DNA from: Calditrichota bacterium
Lineage (GTDB): Bacteria; Calditrichota; Calditrichia; Calditrichales; Calditrichaceae
Direction of reading: 5' to 3'
Length of the DNA: 34,529 nucleotides
Assembly (NCBI GenBank): GCA_003854985.1
Contig: RQOG01000138.1
Span: forward strand, 1-34,529
Shown here: one piece after another, positions 25,435 through 33,092 of the stretch
Layout: every line of letters begins with the position of its first letter
Position numbering within the stretch: the stretch's first letter is position 1
Notes under the pieces: model-generated
Databases searched by the model: none
What the model was told of the DNA's origin: nothing
The model's input: the letters and a program-made list of their open reading frames with translations, nothing else
Program-made: the position numbers and the translations under genes

Positions 25435-28400
25435 ATGTCGGCCGATTCATTTGTTCAATCCGTTTTATCTTTCAGCAAATCGGTAATCAACGATTTTATT
25501 AAAAAGAACATTCATCAGATTTCCGGTTATTTAAAAGACTTCAAATCCGAAACCACAATATTCTGGGATAAGAAAAAGACTCCTGATGCATCGCTCACGC
25601 AATACTGGAATGAATTGGAAAACTATTACAACGTCATAACAGAATGGATAGAAAAATCGGATAGCCGTATTATCCTGCCGCAGGATGAAGTATTTGAACA
25701 GCCGGTTAAAACTTACATAGCGGGAAAAGAAGATGTTTTAAACCTTCCTTTTCCCGAGAATCTCTTCGATGTCGATGGGAAAAAATCACTTTTTACCGGA
25801 TTATCTTTGTTACTACATAAACAAAGATTTAAAAGAAAAAAAAGGAAAGCGGAAAAGAAAAATCCCGGATTCGACTATCTGAAATCCGGGCGTTATATAA
25901 ACAGCAGGGCTTTTCTTTGCCGTTTTTTAGAATATCCGCTGATAGAGTTTTTAAATAAAGAATATTTCCATCTTTCTGCCTGTCAGGCTAAAATAATATT
26001 CGGGATAAACCGGAGTATGGAAAAATTTAAGGAAAGCCTGCTTCGTAAGAAATATTTTAACGACTCGGAAAACTACTGGAATTATTTTTCTACGGAAAAT
26101 TTCGAAAGTGTTCTAAAAATTTATGTTAAGGATTTATCATCTTTTAAGAATATAATCGATAATTATGAAAAGGAAGCCGGACAACGAATTGATTCTTTTA
26201 TGGAATCTCTGTCAATTGAGATTAGTAAAAACTTTGAAATCGCAGGAACTTATCTGTTACCGGAAAAAGAATATAATTTGTCGGGCGCTGAAAAAAATGT
26301 AAACGAATTGAAAAAAAATATTGCCAAAGACCAGGCAATTTGGAATACCTATATGAATGCCGCTAAGGAAGAATGGCTGAAAGATATAGAACTGAGCAAA
26401 ATGCAGTTTCTTTCGGCATGGGTTTGTCTGGATATTACTTCGATTGTTCATGATAGAATCCAGGAAAAAATTGAACCGGTTTATCAGAGTATTTTAGGAA
26501 TACTGAAGGATACAAAAAACACCTTAGATGAAAATATCACTGAGGATGCGGAACTGGAAGCTATAAAGCAAATTTTGCGTGAATCCAATCGCAATATTAT
26601 TAAAAATATACGTCAGCAAAAACTACCGGAATTGATGGACGGGATCAGCAAGTTAAATATTTCGCAGTTACATCAGGGATTTTACAACAGATTCTGTGAA
26701 AGGGTCGAGGAACTTTCCGATATCCATATCTTATTAATCGAGAAGGACACCGATCATCAAGCCTTAAAAGCAGATGCGGTGGAACTTTCACTTAAAGAAA
26801 TTTTAAGCGAAGAAATGATTCCGGCTTTGAATGATGATATACAAAAGATAAATCAGCAGATAAATAATGAAATAACCATCATATCTCAGGATATCATGGC
26901 GCTGGATCAAATAATAGGGTTCAGTCTTGAGGAAGCCGCCGGGGAAGTCAGCGATGAGGATATTCTTAAGAGTAAGGAAATTGCCATAGATGCTGTCCGG
27001 CGAACCCATGAAAGGCTGGAAGAATTTTATACCAGGGTTAAGGCTGCGGCGGATCATTCGACCAAAGAAATACAGCATATAATACTAAGGTTAATTGCCT
27101 CTTTAAATGCCCTGGAAGATTCCGAAGAAATATTAAAATTAAAATTGCGATTAGCCAGAGCAAAAATTAAGGAACAAATTCGTTCGACAAGCCGCAATGC
27201 GATACTGGCAGTTAAAAAAATATTACCGTCGGTTCTGAGTCAGATTTATAACTTATCGTTAAAAATTAAAGATTTATTTACTAAAATCCGTCATATATCC
27301 GGCATTGCGCCGGTAGAGGATTTATCCGATCAATTTATCGATTATGCACTATCCTTAAAGCAAAAGTATGAAGCCCTTCCTTTTATTTATGGAAGACTAT
27401 TCCGGATTGAACCGCTTGAAAGCGAACAGTTTTTTTCCGGCTGCGTCCATGCGATAGCAGTTATGGAAAATGAATATAACCTGTATAAAAACGGCAGAAC
27501 AATCGCTATGGCGATCGTTGGCGAAAAAGGAAGCGGAAAAACTACGCTTATTAATAATGTTTTCAGAAAGAATATTGTCCATCCAAATTATATTATGGTA
27601 AATGTGGATCGTAATATTGATAAAGAAGATGAATTGTGCGCGTTATTAACAACGGCTTTTAATGTTCCGGATATAAAAACTATTGAGGATATGGAAAATT
27701 ATATCGTATCCGGATCATCACAATATCTGTGCGTTCTGGAAAATATGCATCGCTTGTTTCTAAGAACGATCCAAGGCTTTGCCGCTCTGGAAAGATTGTT
27801 ACTGCTGATTAATGTCACCAGGGATAAAATTATGTGGATTGTTACCTCAGGGCTCTATGGCTGGGAGTATCTTGACAGAGTTTTCAATGTCTCCAAAATG
27901 TTTCATAAAGTATTATTACTGGACGAAATGACGGTGGAGGAACTGGAAAACGTTATTATCAAGCGCCATCAGGTGAGCGGATTCGGATTGAAATTTTCGG
28001 TGAATGATAAAATTACGAAACAGAAACAATACAGAAACATTTCTTCCGACGAAGAACGCCAGTTATATCTGAGAAAAAGGTTTTTTAAAAATTTAAATGA
28101 GATATCCAGCGGCAATATTTCCATATCGCTTTTATATTGGCTGGGCGCCATTCAGGAATTGAAAGAAGGCTATATGATTATTTCGCCCGAGATTACTATG
28201 GAATACTCTTTTTTAAGAAATTTAACCTATGACGATCTGTTTACGCTTTGCGCAATAATTCAGCATGAATTTTTATCTATGGAAAACCATGCGGAAATAT
28301 TTAACAACGAACCAAATGAAAGTAAAATTATCCTGAACAGGCTTTATCAGAATGGATTTATAGAATTAAAGCGCGAGGGCTATTTTATACATCCGTTGAT

Positions 28401-28449
28401 ATATCGCGCGGTAGCTCAGATTCTGAAATCCAGAAATCTTTTATATTAG
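25435..28449 (+). CDS. Large coiled P-loop (AAA/STAND-like) ATPase of unknown function
   Basis: A 1004-aa protein if started at ATG 25435, which has GGAG 5 nt upstream; an in-frame ATG at 25423 overlaps that site and is less likely. I do not recognise a named family. Residues 1-650 are mostly long charged helices with little hydrophobic sequence, plus a basic patch near 123-140 (KQRFKRKKRKAEKK). A P-loop follows, GEKGSGKTTLIN (Lys702), then Walker B-like YLCVLENMHRLF, a sensor-1-like IMWIVTSG, a helical lid, and a winged-helix-like end (DDLFTLCAIIQHEFLS...LYQNGFIELKREGYFIHPL). The C-terminal third resembles Orc/Cdc6- or STAND-type AAA ATPases. No transmembrane helix is evident. It lies 23 nt after the glycosyltransferase and 9 nt before the first MscS gene, so it probably acts with the channels or transporters (inference). 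Confidence 0.75.
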   Translation: MSADSFVQSVLSFSKSVINDFIKKNIHQISGYLKDFKSETTIFWDKKKTPDASLTQYWNELENYYNVITEWIEKSDSRIILPQDEVFEQPVKTYIAGKEDVLNLPFPENLFDVDGKKSLFTGLSLLLHKQRFKRKKRKAEKKNPGFDYLKSGRYINSRAFLCRFLEYPLIEFLNKEYFHLSACQAKIIFGINRSMEKFKESLLRKKYFNDSENYWNYFSTENFESVLKIYVKDLSSFKNIIDNYEKEAGQRIDSFMESLSIEISKNFEIAGTYLLPEKEYNLSGAEKNVNELKKNIAKDQAIWNTYMNAAKEEWLKDIELSKMQFLSAWVCLDITSIVHDRIQEKIEPVYQSILGILKDTKNTLDENITEDAELEAIKQILRESNRNIIKNIRQQKLPELMDGISKLNISQLHQGFYNRFCERVEELSDIHILLIEKDTDHQALKADAVELSLKEILSEEMIPALNDDIQKINQQINNEITIISQDIMALDQIIGFSLEEAAGEVSDEDILKSKEIAIDAVRRTHERLEEFYTRVKAAADHSTKEIQHIILRLIASLNALEDSEEILKLKLRLARAKIKEQIRSTSRNAILAVKKILPSVLSQIYNLSLKIKDLFTKIRHISGIAPVEDLSDQFIDYALSLKQKYEALPFIYGRLFRIEPLESEQFFSGCVHAIAVMENEYNLYKNGRTIAMAIVGEKGSGKTTLINNVFRKNIVHPNYIMVNVDRNIDKEDELCALLTTAFNVPDIKTIEDMENYIVSGSSQYLCVLENMHRLFLRTIQGFAALERLLLLINVTRDKIMWIVTSGLYGWEYLDRVFNVSKMFHKVLLLDEMTVEELENVIIKRHQVSGFGLKFSVNDKITKQKQYRNISSDEERQLYLRKRFFKNLNEISSGNISISLLYWLGAIQELKEGYMIISPEITMEYSFLRNLTYDDLFTLCAIIQHEFLSMENHAEIFNNEPNESKIILNRLYQNGFIELKREGYFIHPLIYRAVAQILKSRNLLY

Positions 28450-28458
28450 AGGGAAAAA

Positions 28459-29433
28459 ATGACAAGAATAATTTATCTTTTCTTCCTGATAATCATTTTT
28501 TTTACTGCGAATATTTATGGACAGGCAATCGACAGCATTCAGAATCAAGCGGCGGATAGCGTTATTGTTGTTGATACTGTGCGCGCTGCAAATGAAGAAA
28601 AAACTTCGGTTGTTGACGAAATAACATCAGGCAAACCAAAGATTCAATGGACTATCTCTTTTTCTAAAATATTCTGGAGCATTGTAATTTTTCTTATTGC
28701 CCTGATTGTCATCCGCATTATAAATCATTTTATGGAAAAAGTAGCTGAGCAATGGTCGAACTTACGCCTGTTTGTGAAACGCCTTATGCCGGTAATCCGC
28801 ATAACTGGCTGGACATTTGCCATTTATGTGATTATTGCCGGGGTTCTTGCCCCGCCTATCGAAACATTGATTGCGCTGACCGCTTCGGCCGGCATTGCCG
28901 TTGGATTCGCTTCGCAGGATATCCTGAAAAATATTTTTGGCGGAATTATGATTCTGTTTGACCGGCCGTTTCAGGTCGGCGATAAGATTGCCATAGGAAA
29001 TTATTATGGCGAAGTCATCCAGATTGGCTTGAGAACAGTAAGAATTATCACGGCCGATGATTCTCAGGTTTCGATTCCAAACGGCGAACTGGTTAATAGG
29101 TTTGTTTCCAATTCAAATTCCGGAGAATTTAACTGCCAGGTCGTCGCAGAATTTTTTCTGCCGGCCCATATCGATATTAACCGTCTAAAACAAATCGCCA
29201 GGAAAGCGGCCGCCGTGTCAAAATATGTTTATCTTAAAAAACCAATCGCAGTCATCATTAAAAATGAAATTTATGAAGGCCGCTCTTTATTAAAGGTGAG
29301 GCTAAAAGCCTATGTTATGGACCTGCGCTATGAATATGCCTTTGCCAGCGATATGACCGAACGGGTAATGAAATATCTGTTTAAAGAGAAAATGATTACG
29401 GCGGAAGAAATGAACGGGATGCATGCCATATAG
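28459..29433 (+). CDS. MscS-family mechanosensitive channel, exported N-terminus
   Basis: A 324-aa MscS-type channel. It has a signal-like N-terminus (LFFLIIIFFTANIYGQ), a ~45-residue polar periplasmic segment, two hydrophobic helices (about 69-89 and 107-127), and the pore helix TM3 (ALTASAGIAVGFASQDILKNIFGG). The beta domain (DRPFQVGDKIAIGNYYGEV...DDSQVSIPNGELVNR) and a mixed C-terminal domain follow. Such channels open under membrane tension and release solutes on osmotic downshock. GAGGG precedes the ATG and the upstream ATPase ends 9 nt before. Compared with the next gene it has an extra exported segment and a different pore sequence, so the two are not recent duplicates. Confidence 0.9.
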   Translation: MTRIIYLFFLIIIFFTANIYGQAIDSIQNQAADSVIVVDTVRAANEEKTSVVDEITSGKPKIQWTISFSKIFWSIVIFLIALIVIRIINHFMEKVAEQWSNLRLFVKRLMPVIRITGWTFAIYVIIAGVLAPPIETLIALTASAGIAVGFASQDILKNIFGGIMILFDRPFQVGDKIAIGNYYGEVIQIGLRTVRIITADDSQVSIPNGELVNRFVSNSNSGEFNCQVVAEFFLPAHIDINRLKQIARKAAAVSKYVYLKKPIAVIIKNEIYEGRSLLKVRLKAYVMDLRYEYAFASDMTERVMKYLFKEKMITAEEMNGMHAI

Positions 29434-29460
29434 TAAGTTTTAAAAGAAAAGGAAAAACAA

Positions 29461-30342
29461 ATGAACCTGGATATTTTACTTGAAAAAATAAGTCTGATCT
29501 TTAATTATAAGTTATTCGAACTGAACCAGACGCCTGTTTCTTTGTCCTCCATATTTATGTTCATTATCATGATGATTGTTTTCTATATAGTTTCCCGTAT
29601 GGTCAACAGGATAGTATTTCGTAAACTGCTGCTAAGATTGAAAATTGAAGAAAGCAAACGGTTTACAATGGTGCGTTTAACTCATTATATCATAATGATT
29701 GTTGGCGCGATTGTTTCCTTCCAATTTGTCGGAATTGATTTAAGCGGTTTGGCGGTAATCTTTGGATTGCTTTCTGTTGGAATTGGTTTTGGTCTGCAAA
29801 ATGTTACTTCCAATTTTATCGCCGGCTTAATTCTTTTGTTTGAAAGACCAATAAAAATAGGCGACAGAATACTTGTAGGCGATACCGAGGGCGATGTAAC
29901 CACTATAAACATCAGGTCCACAACAATTAAAACAATGGATAATGTTTCCATTATTGTTCCCAATTCGGAGTTTGTGTCTAATAAAGTGATTAACTGGTCG
30001 CATGGCGATACATCCGTCAGGATAAATATTAAAGTCGGGGTTTCATATAATTCCGATTTGGACATGGTGCTCAATACGCTGCTCGAAATTGCCAGAGAAC
30101 ACCCGAAGGTGATGAAACATCCTGAACCGGATGTGCTGCTTTCCGAATTCGGTGATTCATCATGGAACATGACGCTGAGAATCTGGATCGCCAATCCGCA
30201 GCGTTATCCCGTTACAAAATCGGAGATCAACTGTGCTATTGTGCGTAAATTCCGGGAGAAGGGCATTGAAATACCCTTTCCACAAACGGATCTGCATGTT
30301 CGCAGTTCAGTCTCTTTACCTGTTGAAAGGATTCCAAATTAA
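29461..30342 (+). CDS. mscS: MscS-family mechanosensitive channel, short canonical type
   Basis: A 293-aa channel close to the E. coli MscS length (286). Helices lie at about 24-44 and 62-85. TM3 reads VIFGLLSVGIGFGLQNVTSNFIAG, with the Gly-rich packing face and the QNVTSNF kink region. The beta domain follows (ERPIKIGDRILVGDTEGDVTTINIRSTTIKTMDNVSIIVPNSEFV), then the C-terminal cage domain ending EKGIEIPFPQTDLHV. It has no signal peptide. It starts 27 nt after the first MscS gene. The canonical features suggest an ordinary small-conductance valve; the partner gene may differ in gating or in ion preference (inference). Confidence 0.93.
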   Translation: MNLDILLEKISLIFNYKLFELNQTPVSLSSIFMFIIMMIVFYIVSRMVNRIVFRKLLLRLKIEESKRFTMVRLTHYIIMIVGAIVSFQFVGIDLSGLAVIFGLLSVGIGFGLQNVTSNFIAGLILLFERPIKIGDRILVGDTEGDVTTINIRSTTIKTMDNVSIIVPNSEFVSNKVINWSHGDTSVRINIKVGVSYNSDLDMVLNTLLEIAREHPKVMKHPEPDVLLSEFGDSSWNMTLRIWIANPQRYPVTKSEINCAIVRKFREKGIEIPFPQTDLHVRSSVSLPVERIPN

Positions 30343-30371
30343 TTTGAATAATTCATTTATTATATAAATAT

Positions 30372-31463
30372 TTGAACAAAAATGCAGATGGAATGATGCC
30401 ACGTAAGAAAAAGAAAAAACGTATCTCCAAAGTAGGACTGCCCCCCGGAACAATTATTCACGTTGGGGAACGAAAGGTTGAATCTACTGGAATAGAGTAT
30501 ACTAGCTATGATGCTCAAAACCTGTCTGAAAAGAGCTTAAACAGCATGGAACATATGCTATCAGTTATAGATAAAGAAAGAATAACATGGATTAATATAA
30601 CCGGCCTTCATGATACCGTCTTCTTCGAAAAAATAAAGCATTCTTTTAATATACATCCGCTTGTAATGGAAGATGTTTTAAACACGGAGCAAAGAACAAA
30701 GGTAGAGATTCACGATGATTATATGTTTGTTGTTTTAAAGATGATTACTTTTAATCGTAAACTTCTTATCATCAATAAAGAACAGGTAAGTTTTATTCTG
30801 AGTAAAAATTTACTGCTTACGTTTCAGGAACAGCCGGGTGATTTATTTGATCCAATAAGGGTGAGAATCCGTGACAATAAAGGGCGGATACGTAAATCGG
30901 GGCCGGATTATCTGTTATATTGTTTAATGGATGTTCTTACGGATCACTATTTCAGCGTTTTAGAGGAATTAGGAGAACAGGTTGAGAACCTGGAGGAGAA
31001 AATTTACGATAATCCTCATTCTTCAGTCGTAAAACAATTACATCATTTAAAACGGCAGTTTATAACGCTCCACAAAGCGGTCTGGCCGATGAGGGAACTG
31101 ATCGGCGCCATACTCAAAGAAGAAGGAAATATTATTAGCAAGGCAACCTTCCCTTTCTTTAAGGATATCGCGGATCATATCATTCAGGTCATGGACGCCG
31201 TCTATAATTACCGCGAAATAGTATCGGGATTAATGGATCTGTATCTTTCAATGGTCAGCATCCGGATGAATGAAGTGATGAAAGTCCTAACAATTATCGC
31301 AACGATTTTCATCCCTTTATCCTTTATAGCCGGTATTTATGGAATGAATTTTGAATTTATGCCTGAACTGAAATGGCGATGGGGCTATTTTATCTGGTGG
31401 GCGGTAACAATATCGGTCACAGGCCTGATGCTGATATTCTTTAGAAAGAAGAAATGGTTTTAA
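30372..31463 (+). CDS. corA: CorA-family Mg2+/Co2+ transporter
   Basis: A 363-aa CorA protein. It has a large cytosolic N-domain (WINITGLHDTVFFEKI, FNIHPLVMEDVLNTEQRTKVE), long stalk helices, then TM1 (LTIIATIFIPLSFIAGIYGMNF) with the YGMN signature at 323-326, a short MPEL loop, and TM2 ending in a basic RKKKWF tail. All hallmarks are intact. Start is uncertain: TTG 30372 gives 363 aa; the ATG pair at 30393/30396 would shorten it by 7-8 residues and leave a Lys/Arg-rich N-terminus. Neither has a clear ribosome site. It lies 29 nt after the second MscS gene and is followed by a hairpin, so it is probably the last gene of the run. Confidence 0.95.
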   Translation: MNKNADGMMPRKKKKKRISKVGLPPGTIIHVGERKVESTGIEYTSYDAQNLSEKSLNSMEHMLSVIDKERITWINITGLHDTVFFEKIKHSFNIHPLVMEDVLNTEQRTKVEIHDDYMFVVLKMITFNRKLLIINKEQVSFILSKNLLLTFQEQPGDLFDPIRVRIRDNKGRIRKSGPDYLLYCLMDVLTDHYFSVLEELGEQVENLEEKIYDNPHSSVVKQLHHLKRQFITLHKAVWPMRELIGAILKEEGNIISKATFPFFKDIADHIIQVMDAVYNYREIVSGLMDLYLSMVSIRMNEVMKVLTIIATIFIPLSFIAGIYGMNFEFMPELKWRWGYFIWWAVTISVTGLMLIFFRKKKWF

Positions 31464-31483
31464 TTTTGTTTACTATTTTTAAA

Positions 31484-31516
31484 ATGATTAACTTCTAATG
31501 AAATAATCATATTTTA
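31484..31516 (+). terminator. Weak hairpin after corA
   Basis: ATGATTA (31484-31490) and TAATCAT (31504-31510) can pair across a 13-nt loop and are followed by ATTTTAT. The stem is AT-only, so termination is uncertain. Confidence 0.3.
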
Positions 31517-31592
31517 TAAATCGTTGATTAACGCAGATATAATAAAACAATGTAAATTTAGATTTTGTGATGATAAAAACAGGCAGGATATG

Positions 31593-32942
31593 ATGAAAAC
31601 AGGATTATTGATCTTATTTATTATAATATCAATGGCGTTATCCGGTTGCGCTCCGGATAAACCCAAAAACATTATTTTTATGATCAGCGACGGATGCGGT
31701 TATAATCATGTTGACGCGGCCAGCCTTTATCAGCATGGCCAAACCGGCGTACAGATTTATGAACAGTTTCCTGTAGTCTATGCCATGTCCACTCATTCGC
31801 TCACAGGAAAACCCTATAATCCCGATTCCGCCTGGACTTCATTCAACTATGTTAAAAGAAAACCAACGGATTCTGCCGCGGCTGGCACGGCTTTAGCCAC
31901 CGGCGTTAAAACTAAAAATAGACTTATTGGTATGGACAGTTCTTTTGCTATCCTGGAAAATATTTCGGAAAGGCTGGAAAAATATGGCAAATCCACCGGC
32001 GTAATAACCAGCGTGCCATTTTACCATGCCACCCCTGCCGCGTTTGTTGCGCACAATAGAGACCGTAACAATTACCGGGAAATTGCCCTGGAAATGCTTA
32101 CCCAAAGCCCGCTTGACGTCATTATGGGCTGTGGTTATCCTGACTATGATGATGATGGAAAAATTACCAAGATGGATATGACCGCTGAATTTACCATGGA
32201 CAGCGCTTTGTGGAAACAGCTTCTTGATGGGTATTTGGGCAATGACGCCGACGGAGACGGTATTGAAGATAAATGGATTCTGATTGATGACCGGAAGGAA
32301 TTTGTCGATTTATCCGCAAACAAAACGCCTAAACGCTTATTGGGCGTGGCTAAAATATACAGCACCCTGCAATCGGAAAGAAACGGAGATTCTCTGGCAG
32401 CCCCATTTGCTGTTCCGCTTATTGAAAGCGTACCCACTTTGGAAGAAATGACTCAAGTTGCGCTAAATATCCTTGATGAAGACCCGGATGGTTTTTTCCT
32501 GATGATTGAAGGAGGCGCTGTTGATTGGGTGAGTCACGCCAATAATTCAAGCCGGTTGATTGAAGAACAGATTGATTTTAATAAATCCGTTGAAGCTGTT
32601 GTAGACTGGGTGGAAAAAAACAGCAGCTGGAATGAAACGCTTTTAATCGTTACGGCGGATCATGAAACTGGTTATCTGACCGGACCAGGCTCTAATGACA
32701 GTGTTTTGGCAGGAAAAGGTTCGATTGAAGACATCTGGAAACCGCTGGTAAACAACGGCAAAGGTCAGCTGCCGGGCATGGAATGGCATTCTCATAAACA
32801 CACCAATTCGTTGGTCCCTATGTATGCCAAAGGTCCGGGAAGCGCTAAGTTTAGCCAATACATAATTGGCAATGATCCGGTCAGAGGAAAATATATAGAT
32901 AACACAAGCATTGCTCATCTGATTTTTTCTTATTACCATTAA
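31593..32942 (+). CDS. Alkaline phosphatase, lipoprotein form
   Basis: A 449-aa exported phosphomonoesterase. The start is set at ATG 31593 (AGGA about 5 nt upstream; ATG 31590 also possible), because it opens a clean lipoprotein signal with lipobox LSGC (MKTGLLILFIIISMALSGC); an in-frame TTG at 31524 would add an implausible polar leader. Family landmarks: KNIIFMISDGCGYNH (first metal site), TDSAAAGTALATG with nucleophile Ser94, GGAVDWVSHANN and VTADHETGYLTG (metal ligands). The middle holds two Asp-rich, EF-hand-like loops, YDDDGKI and NDADGDGIEDKW, suggesting bound Ca2+. It should be anchored to the outer membrane or periplasm face and scavenge phosphate. No Pho-box-like repeat was noticed upstream. 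Confidence 0.92.
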   Translation: MKTGLLILFIIISMALSGCAPDKPKNIIFMISDGCGYNHVDAASLYQHGQTGVQIYEQFPVVYAMSTHSLTGKPYNPDSAWTSFNYVKRKPTDSAAAGTALATGVKTKNRLIGMDSSFAILENISERLEKYGKSTGVITSVPFYHATPAAFVAHNRDRNNYREIALEMLTQSPLDVIMGCGYPDYDDDGKITKMDMTAEFTMDSALWKQLLDGYLGNDADGDGIEDKWILIDDRKEFVDLSANKTPKRLLGVAKIYSTLQSERNGDSLAAPFAVPLIESVPTLEEMTQVALNILDEDPDGFFLMIEGGAVDWVSHANNSSRLIEEQIDFNKSVEAVVDWVEKNSSWNETLLIVTADHETGYLTGPGSNDSVLAGKGSIEDIWKPLVNNGKGQLPGMEWHSHKHTNSLVPMYAKGPGSAKFSQYIIGNDPVRGKYIDNTSIAHLIFSYYH

Positions 32943-33092
32943 GAGAATTCGGTTAGTTTACTTTTTGATAATGTATTATGTTAAGTTTGATTGTATAATT
33001 TATTATTATTAATATTCTTCTGTTAATTTTTAGTGTATATTTTTAAAATTTTATATAGTAATATAGTTACGTTGAATAAAACCGGATAAAAT

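Noticed and set aside
29685..30194. 169-aa minus-strand ORF
   Set aside because: Entirely inside the second MscS gene on the other strand; its translation is low-complexity Ser/Thr/Ile typical of antisense shadows.
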